Source: Polyporus tsugae
Lineage: Eukaryota > Basidiomycota > Agaricomycetes > Polyporales > Polyporaceae
DNA length: 64,000 nucleotides
Direction of reading: 5' to 3'
Assembly: GCA_024305745.1 (NCBI GenBank)
Contig: JAHRBS010000012.1
Span: 1,431,001 to 1,495,000, forward strand
The notes under the pieces were generated by a model. That model had not been told where the DNA came from and searched no databases. It was given only the letters and a program-made list of their open reading frames with translations. How positions within the stretch are numbered: the stretch's first letter is position 1; each line of letters opens with the position of its first letter. The translations under genes were made by a program, and so were the position numbers. This document shows positions 1-12,202 of the stretch, one piece after another.

Positions 1-392
1 ACGTATTGCGCGCACCTGACATGGATTGACGATGATGTTGTTGCCTGTCCCGGGAACGACGACTGGTGGTTTGGGCTGACCACCTGGCCTGCTCGACCCG
101 CTTGAACCTGCGGCTGAGGCCATTGGCAATACGTGGCGAATGAATGCAAGCAGGAAGAAAGTATGAGTGTTGAGACGGAGCCGAACGAGTCACGATTCAC
201 GAAGCGCCGAGGGAGGACCTGGAGATAAGATAAGATGCATGTAGACATGGCGAGACGGGTCGCGTCGCGTCTGCGCGATCGACAATCGTCCCAGAGTCCA
301 ATCGATCCACCCATTCAAAGCGTCTTCCTCCCTGGTTCTTGCCTGCATCTTACCTTGCCCACCTCCACCTCTCACAGCACACCACGCCCAAT

Positions 393-1445
<1,053 letters not shown>

Positions 1446-1813
1446 GCGATCGCAGCCACCGAAAGTGTGGAGCTAGTGCGGCTATATACCTATACCTGAC
1501 CAACTTTCTAGACGAGGAGGATTGTAAGAAACGAAGCAAAGAAATGAATGTACTCTTCCTATTCAATGTGTACATCTCGCGCTCTCAGCTCTCGTTTATG
1601 GGTATAGATCATCTGTAAAGGGTATACTAACGTTGCCGACACTACACGGCAGTGACCAGCGGTCCAGCCCAACCGAGAACCCTGCCTGGGTGTAAAAATA
1701 CAGGATGAAACATCTATGTAAACTACGGCATGAGTACTTGAGCTCTAAGTAGCTCCCGGCCAGTCCAGTCCAACCATCGCCGACGTCATATGGTGCCTAC
1801 TAGCTACCGTGTA
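1446..1813. other. Intergenic, convergent 3' ends
   Basis: About 370 bases between the 3' ends of the triosephosphate isomerase gene and the minus-strand membrane-protein gene. I see no coding frame; it should hold both 3' untranslated regions. Confidence 0.6.
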
Positions 1814-3837
1814 TCAGGCAATGCTGTTTTGGGTCCTATCCACCGAGATAATCCTGAGGTGCCCCGTCGGCGGCGCGCGGACGATTCCCAGCTCGCGCAT
1901 CTCCACGTCGCTCAGCGCCGCCGAGCCGTGCCCGACAGACGACTCCACGGAAACCACGTCCTGATCCCGCTCCGCGCCTTTCGCCGCGTCGAGGCTGAAC
2001 CGCTCGAACGCCATCTCGATCCGCCCCCGATTTGGACTTGATGGGCTGAGCATCGGGCTGAGCGGGGGCGACTTGGGGAGCGAGCTGGAGGGGTCGGCCT
2101 CGGCCTCGGGGTCGTGGAGGTGCCCGCACACGTTCAGACAGAGGCGGCTCGACATGACCGAGGACAAAGCGACGGCGAAGCCAACCGGGATTTCCACTTC
2201 TGCGCCCTAAGGGAGGGGAGAGGCGGGTCGAGTATGAGTGACAGTCGCGAGAGCAAAAGGGACGATGTAAGCGTATGTCACGGCACTGCACGCCGGAGAG
2301 TGAAGCGTGGCGGCGCGGTGGGACGGCGTGGGAGGTGAGAGCTGCACGTACCGGACGTGTCAAGAAGATGATTGTATTCATCAGGTAGGTTGCGAATATG
2401 CTAGTCGGAACAAACTCAGCGTCAGCAAGCTCTCCTTCCGCTAAGACAAGACGGTCGTGTCTGTAGCCCAATACGGGGATCCGCGAACCCCAGGAACAGA
2501 AGACGGGAAGGGAGGACTTACATCACGAAGTAAAAAACGGAGTCAAGCACGAGGATCTCGATGATCCGTTTCCCACTCTGCATGACGTTCGCGCCTGGAC
2601 GATAGCTGTAGGAGCCCCGATAGATTGCCAGCCCACACAGTACGCTCTCGCAGATGAGCATGGGGATCCAGAACGCGTAGAAGTCGCTTGGAAGGCCGAA
2701 TGGCACGCATACTGTCGTGTTCGACAATGGGAGCCTGACCGCGTAAGCTGTGACGGTAGGTAAGAAGGTTGAAGGGGAATGCGGTGAAAGGAGAAGTATG
2801 AGGACAGACCTGTGATGCAAGAGAGGGCATGGCCCATGACATACGACGCCCCTACGGCCGCGCCGACGCAAACGAACGTGGTTAACGCGAGAATGCGCCT
2901 ATCTCGGAAGTAGAGAGCGTATAGCCGCAATTGTAGTATCACTGAAGGGGCTATGTGAGGCGTAATACGCCGATAGTTAATACGGGATGACTTACATTCA
3001 GCAATAATGAACATGAAGACTCCCGTGGATCCCTGCCATATGTACCAATTGAGACAGCTGTGTACACGTGGTCAGTTTCACGTTCGCGACATATTCGAGA
3101 GCGACATACAACTGTGGATCAACATGTAAGTAACAAGCGGCACCGCCCATGGACGTTCGTGGTACTCACAGAATTTGAGATCACGTTCGTGTTGAACAAC
3201 ACTGCATACGGGTGAGCCATGTATCCTCCTGGGAGCATTCGCCATTAACGAACCATAATTATTGAATCTTAGGAGGGGAATGTAAATGCGCGAGGAGATA
3301 CTTCGAGGAAACGTGGTGTGATAGACGTACACGACTGTACAGAGAGCATAATATCGGTTCTGTGTAACTCATATGAGCAAGATGTTTCGTCAGCCGGATG
3401 AAAGAGAAGCTTACTATTAGGAACAAGAGTTTCCCCAATGACCATTGCGCGTGCTACATGATACCGAGTCAAGATACGACCAGCAAACGCTGTGCATTGA
3501 ACTCGTACCCAGAAGAGCTCGATCTACGCAGTCCACTCTGGACATTTAACATTGTTGGGAATACCCTAAGCATAGAATACGTACCTCCCGGTCCAGCGTC
3601 AGGACTTTATCGAAGAAGGGAGGATGCATCGTAGTAAGCGCGTCTCACCACTACCAGGAATAGCACACAACGTACGATGGTCAAAGAGGATAATCGCGGT
3701 ACTTGCCACTGGCAACGTTGTTAGGGCGCATGGATAAGCTACAGGGCAACCAAGCACTCACGTTCAGCATAGCGAATCTTCGTGATGCTCGGGAGAAGCT
3801 CCTCGAGGATGGAGGCCTCCAACCGTGCATCCCCCAT
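1814..3837 (-). CDS. DUF6533-type seven-TM-like membrane protein
   Basis: Multi-spanning integral membrane protein of a large, functionally uncharacterised basidiomycete family (DUF6533). Starting from the ATG at 3837 (MGDARLEA...), small exons give the family signatures in order: LFDHLLTLDRE (exons 3676-3708 and 3585-3604), IELFW (a 15-nt exon), HAQWSLGKLLFLI, NRYYALCTV, HPYAVLFNTNVISN, CLNWYIWQGSTGVFMFIIAE, RLYALYFRDRRIL, FYAFWIPMLICESVL, the VFYFVI/IFATYLMNTIIF segment, and the C-terminal VALSSVMSSRLCLNVCGH. The tail after 2100 is hydrophilic and cytosolic in type. The splice joint after NRYYALCTV is the one I could not resolve in frame. The gene lies directly downstream of a truncated paralogue on the same strand. 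No function is known for the family; a sensory or transport role would be a guess. Confidence 0.8.
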
Positions 3838-3880
3838 GGCTTCTCGCCTCCCGCTTCCGGCCCCGGTTGGGGGGAAATGT

Positions 3881-5245
3881 TCAGCACTCGGAGCCCAGGG
3901 AAGGGAAAGGCACGGGCAGCGAGAACGGCGAGGGCAGGCTGGCGCGCGGAGGGGGAGATGGACCAAGAAAGAGGGCAAGGGGGTCAGCGCTCATGTCCAC
4001 GGACAAGCACAAAGTATATGTATGACATGTGCAAACAGCAGATCGTTCACGGAGACCGGCGGCTAGATGACCCCGGCACATGGAAGAGACATCGGCCACA
4101 CAGGGCACCAAGCCGGCAGCGCAAGGGCGGCACAGAAGCCTCCATCTGGCACCAGCATGAAACATAAGCTTACCATAAATGGAGAGGAAATTTTGGATGG
4201 AAGGGAGTAAAAGTGACGAATCTGGTGGCGGGAGGGGTGCCCACCAATTCACCGGGACGAAGACCTTCCAACCTGCACGTTGAAGTTGCGAATCAGAGTG
4301 GGAGTTGTCTTGTACTGAAGACGGATGGGTACAGTACAAGGCGAAGTGGGATGGGGGTTGATTACGTCCGCAGATACGATCTCACTATAGTACTGCAGCT
4401 GACCAGGAACCAGCATGCTCAGTGGCGCCATCAACGACGTCAACCCTCGGGCGCTCGCATCATCCGACGTGGCCAATTGCAACTTTCTGCAACGACCTCT
4501 GGAGTGCTTAAGCACTCCTATTTGCCGAAAATGTGCAGAAAATCGCTGCAGAACGTTGCGTTCTAGTACTACGCAGGAGCATGCCTCAAACGCCCCCGCC
4601 GACCGCACCACACCGCCACCGCCGAACTTACCGCAATCTCTGTCGGGCTGTAAATGTTTGTGGACACTGGATCCTACGCACCAATAAGTACCAGCATCCA
4701 ATTGCGCTCTTTACGGCAATCGATAGACCCGTCTTCTCATCTACGATGCAATCAGAGAGGACCAAATAGGCATTAGCCAGGTTGTCAGGGAAATCGTGTG
4801 ACGAAAGATACTGCGCGGGGGGGAGGGGGGATGTTAAGTACTTACCTAGACCGACATGTGACGGTGACATCGCTTTGCAGCACGAACCCAAAACAAGCGT
4901 TTGTCACCAATGCTACGGGCCCCAGCCCATACGAGAACATTGCGCATAAGCCAAGAAGTTCGGGAAGATACGCTCGTCGCCCGAAGACGAAACCGTACGT
5001 ACTTACTTACTTACTTACTTACTTAATCCTGTACGTCCTCATCGAATACCCAGAAGGGGGGGAAAGCGATGTCGAATGGTGTCTATAGAACCTGGGATGT
5101 GGAGGGTGTCAGTGTCAGAGGACATCTCGGAGTAAATAAGTTCCGCAGCGAAGACGGAGGCGACAACTTCGCCAACTCGACAAAGCACGACCGAAGAAAC
5201 ACAACCGAGGCTAACTACCAGGCACAACTTACAAGATAAAGATCT
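3881..5245 (-). CDS. DUF6533-like membrane protein, N-terminal half missing
   Basis: Diverged second copy of the neighbouring DUF6533-type gene. Exons ending at 5124, then 5001-4846, 4810-4745, 4673-4632 and 4486-4378, join with exact phase and no stop. They encode AAELIYSE / TYGFVFGRRAYLPELLG / GPVALVTNACFGFVLQ / SLTTWLMPIWSSLIAS / ARGLTSLMAPL / LQYYSEI. These match, in order, the middle and later TM segments of the family. A C-terminal piece in open frame around 4140-3881 (VADVSSMCRGHLAAGLRE) resembles the last TM and its Arg-rich end, but I could not join it cleanly. Less than 200 bases separate the first exon from the 3' end of the isomerase gene upstream, so the usual first three TM segments cannot fit. 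It is either a 5'-truncated relic or a shortened expressed protein. The start is unknown; the upper coordinate is approximate. Confidence 0.5.
5001..5024. repeat. (ACTT)6 microsatellite
   Basis: Six perfect ACTT units. On the minus strand this reads as repeated AAGT and supplies the AG of the 3' splice site before the exon 5001-4846 of the truncated DUF6533-like gene. Confidence 0.95.
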
Positions 5246-5430
5246 ACTCATTCCCCATCCCCAGCTGCCCCCGACTAGCACATAACGTTGGAGCAGTACC
5301 ACGACGGAGTGAATCTGACGAATATCTGCCTGCCAATCATGCATATAAGACATACGAGTACACACGTCTGTTTAACTACGTCTCTACGGATTCCGGTCCG
5401 AACACGGGGAAGAATGACGGAACGCTTCTT

Positions 5431-6897
5431 TCACGTCGCCTCGACGAACGCTCTATGCACGACGAGCGAGTCCCCACCAGCAGAACTGAGTTCGACTCCT
5501 TCGCCGGCCCCGACGAAGAACACGTCACCCTCGGAGATGTCCAGCTCATCGCGACAGCCCCACTGAACCGTGCCTCGACCACCGGTGACGATCGCAATGC
5601 TTGGTCCGTCGATGGGCGGGTGAGACTCGACTTCACCCGCCGGCACCACTGCGCGAAGCACCGAGAACTCCGGAATGGGTGGGTCGTAAAGGGTGCTGTG
5701 GGAAGACGACTGGAACGAGCGAGGTTCGACGAGGTGCTTCGACGCGGGCGCGGCGTTGTAGGTGAGCCCTGAGACCAGGTTGGGAATGTCCCGCAGTTTC
5801 GGTGTCAGGCCCGCACGGATGACGTTATCGGACGTCGCCATACACTCCACGATATCTGCGTTCAAAGGCGGCATGAGCCCTCACGCAACGACAACCAGAG
5901 TTGTAAGACTAAACATACCTCCAGAGACATAAGCATGCGGCTCGCCGGCAGCCAAAAAGATCGCCTCGCTCGGGTTCAGGCAGAGATGGTTGAGCAAGAA
6001 CGCGCAGAAAACACCGATGTCGCCCGGGAACTGGCTGTCCAGCCGCACGACGAGGTCACGAACATCCTTCTCCGAGGGCTTCGCGCCGGCAGACTTGTAT
6101 CGCGCGATGAGCTGCTCGAGTGCAGGCTGAAAGAGCGAGGCGCTCGCCGTCATCACTGCGGAGAAGATATCCTTCAGTGCCTGCTTCACTTTCGGGTCCG
6201 TAGAGTCTTCGGTAGAGGCAACAGAGAGGAATTGCTCTTGAATGGCCTGCGGAACGAGGGCTGCAAACTCCGGCGTATCGACGAGGTAGTCTGCGATGCG
6301 GGCCAGAGGAAGGAAGCCGCACATGGCCTGAAAGGGCGTCAGGGCAAGTGCCATCTCAGGCTTGTGGTTCGCGTCTGCGGCAAATGGAGATATAAGTATA
6401 CGCGGAGCACAAGAGGAACAAGCTTGAAGTAGGCTTACCTCTGTAGACTTCTGGACGCTCCGCATGGAGCTTCCGCGCCATCTCCTTGTCCGGGTGAGTC
6501 TGGATGCTCAACGCCTTCTCGATCGCAAGCACTTTGAACAAAAAAGGCAGGTTCCCCTCTGCGGCGCCCTCCCCTTTGAAGCGGTCCACGACGCGAGCAC
6601 CGATTAACTCCGGGTGTGCGGCGAGGTAATCGGATAGCTTCTCTTGGGAAGTCGAATCCAGGAGACGCGATGGGGAAGTGTGGTGGGTTCCCATCCATAA
6701 CTACAGGACCTGGCTAATCAGGTTGGAATGCTCGCCTGGATGAGCAGAGAACTTACTTCAGCATATGGGGCACTCTCATCGAGCGTGAAACCTGATAGCT
6801 TGCTAGCTGCAGCGTACTGTGCGACCTTTGAGGAGGAACCGATCTTGCCCCAATCATACTTCTGGGTTGTTGGTATGATCTTGAAGACAGCGGACAT
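5431..6897 (-). CDS. Mannose-6-phosphate isomerase (type I, zinc)
   Basis: Interconverts fructose 6-phosphate and mannose 6-phosphate, feeding GDP-mannose synthesis for protein mannosylation, GPI anchors and cell wall. Four exons (6897-6757, 6700-6439, 6374-5919, 5879-5431) sum to 436 codons (435 residues). Zinc and active-site elements are visible: SIQTHPDK (Gln and His ligands), NHKPEMALAL (Glu ligand), AAGEPHAYVSGG (His ligand; the common form is ELHAY, here EPHAY) and SDNVIRAGLTPK (active-site Arg). The start ATG at 6897 gives MSAVFKIIPTTQKYDWG, typical of the family. The C-terminal third is the usual cupin-like domain. It is the orthologue of yeast PMI40. Confidence 0.96.
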
Positions 6898-8429
6898 CCT
6901 GCTAGCGGGGTTGCCAGGAGGTAAAAGTCGAACGTTTTAAGAGGAGTGACAGGAGAGTGGGAGTCGTATGCTTTGGTTGGCACAGATGACGAAACGTAGG
7001 TAGTACCGTGTACTACAGTTTGTAGGAGTGCGCGGATGTGTCGTAGAACATACGAATTTGGCGGATGTGCGAAGGGGAAGAGAGTGACGTCCAAGACATA
7101 ATGATCTCAGCTCAGAGCCGTTCATCGATCTGCACGATCTCTACGGCCCGTTAGCGAGATCGGTCCCTCAGATCTCTGAAATGTGGCAAATGCTTGTAAC
7201 TTGAACTCAGTCTCGGTCCTCGGATGCCCCAGTAGCATATCCTTCAGTGCTGCACAAAAGCTCATTGATATACTCTGCAGGTTGAAACGGGGTTTAGGAC
7301 GTGTGCAGGACTTGTACGCAGTGGCCTACGGTTAGGGCCGGGAGTCTACGGCACCCTCAGGTCCGTAAGGCTCCGTTGACCAATCAAATTGTTGGCTGCA
7401 TGCCTCCTTCTACATATGAGGGACAAGTGATCCATCCGCGTACTACTACTACTACTTGTACTCGCTGAGGCGGGGCCGCCGCCCGAAAGTCATAACCCCA
7501 AGGTCAAGGGTGGGGAACTTGAAATAAGTATTCTTGCATTACATAAGTGTCCCGTTAGTTCTAAGTAGATCTATTTCGCATTAACCCAGGGCCACTTGTT
7601 CAGACTCAGGATGAGCACACAACTCGGACTCGGACGTGGCCGATTGACCGCCGCGGCCGAACTCATCCGCAGGAGCCAGGGCAACGAAGTACATTTAAAA
7701 GCCATCCACGAACGCAGTCGCAACTTTTCCCAGCGAAGTCACGACACATGACTACTAGAACTTGAGTCTTGATGAGCGATATTAGCGCTCGCGGAACACC
7801 TCCGAGGTCGGAGGAGTCGTCCCAAAGTGGCGACGCAACTCATTCACGTACCCAGGCTCAGAGTCCAAAAGATCCTGAGACATAGAAATATCACGAGTCT
7901 GCCCTTCGAAAGCTACACGTCAATGAACAGGACGGCATCCGTGATGCCCGGGTCACCCGAGAAGGATTTGCCACTGGCATACGTGGTCCATTCAGAACGG
8001 GGAGGACCAGACAAGGGATCCAAGGCGACTCAATGGCTAGGCCCCCCTCGTTCCGTGAAGTGGTTAACAACAGATAATGAGGACCGCTTCTGTATGTTAC
8101 TACGATGGAGTCTGATTGATGGCGGGCGTGGCAAGATCCGACGCTTTTCGGCGGCGCTGAGGACACCCAAAACATGGACAATCGGGATACGCAAAAGGGC
8201 CCGATATCCGGCTGTTGGGATTGGGACGGATCATCCGTCGCCTCGTGAAGGCGAAAGGCAGCCTTCCCTGTAACGTATCCAAACACGCACAGCGTCCGAG
8301 TGGGGCATAAAAGTGAGGGGGTAGATCAAAACCCTCACGATCCCTGAGGCCGTACGAAAACGCTGAACGGAAATCAGACACTGGAAATTAATTATCCATG
8401 ACAAGCATATATTCACTCACATGTAACTA
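6898..8429. other. Gene-poor intergenic stretch
   Basis: About 1.5 kb between the isomerase promoter and the 3' end of the four-TM gene. A short run of TAC trinucleotides sits at about 7440-7456. The longest plus-strand frame (7827-8273) begins with GTG and has an equally open antisense frame, so I do not call a gene. Confidence 0.6.
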
Positions 8430-9169
8430 TCACGCCTGCCTTTGTTCAGTACGAACGTCTCTGTGCTTCTCTTCGTCGATCTCTCCCCTACTGGTCGAGT
8501 CCCACTTCTCGTCACGCGAGACACTACGTGCGCTCACGAACGAGAGCACACTTGAGGTTACGCCGAAAAGGAAGGCGATCCACGGTAGAATGGCGGCGAG
8601 TTTGACTGCGACGCGAAGGTGAGGCCGAGCCTATTGCAGAGACATACATATCACAACGGTGACTTACGATAACCAATCTCATGGTACACTGTTGTCACGC
8701 CGAGCGCCTGCTGGAGGGACTGGACCACGACGGCCGGGACGGGGACGCCGTTGACGGACGCGGTGACTTTCGCCCCTCCGTTCGCAACGAAGTTCGTCAT
8801 CGCAACCAGGGCTGCGAACAACCCGACGGTGGACACGGATAGGAAGGCGCCTTGCCAACGTAGCGTGCGTCCATTGCTCTTCGCCGGCCGGAGAAGGAAC
8901 AGGCCGAGGGACACGCACGACACGAGAGCGAGTGCCCCACAAAACGCAGTCACGGCTGCGCCGGAGTCGAAAACGTCGCTGTCGTCGATATCGATCGAGG
9001 TTCCCCGAGGTGCCACCCGCAGGACATCGCTCTTTTGATTGTTAGACTTGACGAAGGCGTTCGCGTTCAACGCCAACCCGACGACGCCGAAGGCGAAGGA
9101 GAGAAAGAGGGATGCAGCGCGCGCGGCATTGGAGGAAGCAGATGGCGGGGACATCGTGGTGAGGATCAA
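8430..9169 (-). CDS. Small four-TM membrane protein
   Basis: Two exons, 9169-8668 and 8605-8430, joined in phase (ATC|TC) give 225 residues from the first ATG (220 from the ATG at 9154, which starts MSPPSASS). Four hydrophobic segments are visible: SLFLSFAFGVVGLALNA near the N-terminus, AAVTAFCGALALVSCVSLGL, FLSVSTVGLFAALVAMTNFV, and AAILPWIAFLFGVTSSVL near the C-terminus. A charged, Glu/Lys/Arg-rich tail of about 35 residues follows. The loop between TM1 and TM2 is polar with an Asp cluster. The layout is tetraspan-like, but I see no CCG or claudin motif. I do not recognise the family; it is a typical orphan basidiomycete membrane protein. Confidence 0.75.
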
Positions 9170-9235
9170 GGATACAAGACTGCGCGGTGGCTGTGGGGCG
9201 AAAATGAAGGAGGCGATGAATCCTCGAAATCATCC

Positions 9236-9246
9236 GCTATATAAAT
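9236..9246 (-). promoter_or_regulatory. Possible TATA element
   Basis: An A/T-only run (tatataaa on the plus strand) about 70 bases upstream of the start of the four-TM gene, a plausible position for a TATA element on the minus strand. Position is the only support. Confidence 0.35.
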
Positions 9247-10032
9247 TAATCTGTCCACTGGCCGTAAATCGTTAGCATGCCAGAGATTGTCAGAGAAGCG
9301 CTGGTGAAGACAACCGCAAAGCGTTCCAAGGGCAGAAGACGCCGGTCATTCTCTCGTGACACTGCAGCTGCGTCATCGCAATTGCCTCACTCCTGCGGAC
9401 TCGGAACCCGCAGGCGGCCGTTTCAGAACGCCCTGAACAAGAACGCCTCAATAACTCAGACAAGTGCATAGAAAGGGCGCAAGGGGAGTCGCACGACCAC
9501 ATGGGACGCATTTTGAGGAAGCAAAAACCTCCACGGACTCTTGCGAGTACCTGAGATTCGCATCTTCCGCTGTGATTCGCCCTTCACGTGAACCCGCGGT
9601 GCCGGGAAAAGGAGATTCGGTCATAGTCTGGACCGTTATGCCGGAAAGTCGGGAAGCTGAATACTCTGCCATAGTGTGAGTATAAAGACGATAAGAATCA
9701 GCAGAAGTGTCGGATGAAACACTCATGACTCACCAAGCTAAGTACCGGGACTGTTTTCGGGCCATGGCTTGCACAAAGAGAAGCATGCGATCATGTCCGT
9801 CAGTCAGCATGTACAAATCGACTGCTGGTCATATACGCGAAGACGTGAACATACGTCCGAAATGCTCCGTTGACAGGTATTGTCAGGTCGGAGCAAATAC
9901 ACTAGCTCTAAAACATGCAGGCTATATATCCAATGTGGATCCGGGCACGAGCTAGACGGCCTTGCTCCGAACCTACTCAGGCATGAGCTACTCAACCCGC
10001 TCTAAGTCACCCGCGGATCATCGATCGGTGGC
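9247..10032. other. Intergenic, no supported gene
   Basis: Between the four-TM gene promoter and the 3' end of the methyltransferase. The only notable open frame is on the minus strand, 9448-9726 (92 residues, Ser/Thr-rich, no recognisable motif). I could not extend it with convincing splice sites. Confidence 0.5.
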
Positions 10033-11242
10033 TCACGCCTTCCGCGCGAGTATAAGTGTCAACGGCCACTCGATGTCGACCGTGTCTTCGTCCTTAGGAA
10101 TCTCCTTGCCATCGACGCGCGCCACTTCTTCCTTCAACGCTATACAGAACCGCGTGGCCAAGTCCCCACCAGGACGCCGCACGTCTTCGGGGTTTCGCTC
10201 GTTGAAAGTGTGCAACGCACTCGCCGAGCAGAGGTAGCCCTTCAGCTCTTCCCATGTCAAGGTCTTCCTCAGGATGACCGGACGCGCATTTGGCAGCGCA
10301 GGATTGTGCGCCCCAGAGAAGAAGACACGCTCGAATGCGCTAAACTCTTCCGGGACGACTTGCGCGGGATCTGGGATATCGACGAGATGGTTATCGAGAA
10401 TGGTTCGGCCGGGACGCTCCCAGTATGGTCCGATCGAGTTCTTCGGGTCACTGCCCTGCATGAACTCGTTGATAAGTTTGGTGGCGGCAGGGCGTCCTGA
10501 AAGACGGAATTCGGAGTAACCCTGTCGGGGGAGTTCGCATCAGCATTCGATACTTCACGGCGAGCACCCTGATGCGATATATGATGACAAGGAGTTATAG
10601 ACGCACCCAAACTGCCAGCGTCCCGTCCTTGCGGAGTACACGCGCAACCTCGGGCCAGAACCTTTCCCAGTTGAACCAATGCGCAGCTTGTGCTATCGTC
10701 CCGTGCCACACCAATGAGTCTCAATCATGCCTTCCATGCACGCATATGGAAGAGAATGGCATACCAGCGGTCAGGAGGTCCACGCTGCCATCCTGTATGA
10801 GCGGAAGCTCTTCGGCAGACGACTGGTGGAATTCAATCTGCGCCGACAGGTCGAGGCCTGCCAGGCGCGATTTCACGCTCTCCCGCGCCTGCTCGATCAT
10901 CTTTGCGCTGGGGTCCACGCCGATAACGCGCTTGAACGGCGTGAGCTCGACCGTCGCTTGGCCTAGGGAAAGGACATACATCGTCACTGCAGCATGTCCT
11001 TAGACCATAGCCGCAGACGTACCTGTTCCGCACCCGACGTCAACAGCGGTATCCCATCGTGCACCCTTGGCGCGCTCATGGTACTTGAAGATGAAGTCGT
11101 ACAGCTGGCGAGGGTAGGTTGGCCGACCTGTGGATGAGGAAGCTCGCAAGGTTAGCTGCGTTTTCCTCCTCTGGTTATGAGCGAGGTGCTTACTTGACGC
11201 GTACCTCGCTGCGTTGAAGGTGGTTTTACCAAAGGTGGCCAT
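10033..11242 (-). CDS. SAM-dependent class I methyltransferase
   Basis: Five exons (11242-11194, 11127-11023, 10962-10765, 10692-10607, 10521-10033) sum to 309 codons (308 residues) with consistent phases. The N-terminus MATFGKTTFNAARYASSRPTY leads into DVGCGTG (SAM-binding motif I), then VIGVDPSAKMIEQA (acidic motif II), SSAEELPL and DLLTAAQAAHWFNWERF, and the VLRKDGTLAVW post-motif. This is the pattern of trans-aconitate/methyltransferase-11-type enzymes such as yeast TMT1/CRG1 homologues. The substrate cannot be read from sequence. The C-terminal 150 residues form the usual substrate cap. Its promoter region of about 960 bases is shared with the divergent F-box-like gene. Confidence 0.9.
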
Positions 11243-12202
11243 GTTGTCGGGCAAGGGAGCTTCAGAGCATGAACGACCTGGTCCCTACGTATCTTTTAGC
11301 TGACAGGCTTTATAGACGATCGGGCCTTGAGGCCGCTCGAAGCGTCGTTAGCAGCAGGAGATTGCACAGATATTCGTTCGGACGTGAGTGCGAGCGTCGG
11401 GAGGGATGTCCGAAGGTTGAAGTTGACAGTTGAACAACCGATCAGACAAGCGTCTGCGCCGTGGAAATGCATCTAATCTAATCACTCCTTCCCGGTTTGT
11501 GATCGACATCACGGCAGAATGGGCGTCTATCTAATCTGGTCCTCCGCGTGGCCTGTTGTTTTTCAAACCGCTCAGCCTGAGCGTTGGCCCGCCGTGATCA
11601 AAGTCCCAGTGGAATGTTCCCGCCTCGTTGTGTTGTGCCTGCTTCCTGTTTGCCTGCAGGCCAGGTTCGAGCCTCGACATACTTATCTGTGTTCCCTGCT
11701 TCTCGAGATACCCTTCTCACCCCCCATACCCACTTGACTGACTCAGTAACGCTCTCACGAGACTTTCTTCACCTTGGTTGCCATACGGGACTTGAAGAAT
11801 CCAGACCAACCTGAGCAACCAGCCCGCCACTCGCGCTGCGTGCCAGGATATTTCTGTTTCTGCCCGTAACGCCCAGGAAAACTCTGCTTTCTTGCGCCTC
11901 AAGTTGCGACTTGCCCCCCCACAGTCGGACTGGGTTCGCAACCTTCTCCGTAAATTAAAGGATCTGCGCCCTTCCGCGCGGACGAGGTTGCACAAGAACC
12001 CCACCCCGCAGTCCTGGACGACGTTTATTAACTCTCTCCGCGGCTCGCGACATTACGGACTTCACTACAATTTCATTACCCTGGTGCGTGCCCTAAACGC
12101 TCCTTTTCGACAATAAGCTTCTCACCCAGAACGTGCACCCCGCCGTGATGGTTTTTTCCTTGCACGGTCACGAACTACCCAGCGTCCTGAACGTCCGACG
12201 GT
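11243..12202. other. Divergent promoter region
   Basis: 960 bases between the methyltransferase start (-) and the F-box-like protein start (+). The half nearest the plus-strand gene is pyrimidine-rich (for example 11740-12060), as is common before fungal start codons. No supported gene. Confidence 0.55.

Noticed and set aside
1836..2471. 211-residue minus-strand frame overlapping the DUF6533-type gene
   Set aside because: It reads the wrong frame through the last exon and intron; the family motif SSRLCLN is only in the other frame.
7827..8273. 148-residue plus-strand frame
   Set aside because: Begins with GTG, antisense frame is almost as long, no motif and no intron structure like the real genes nearby.
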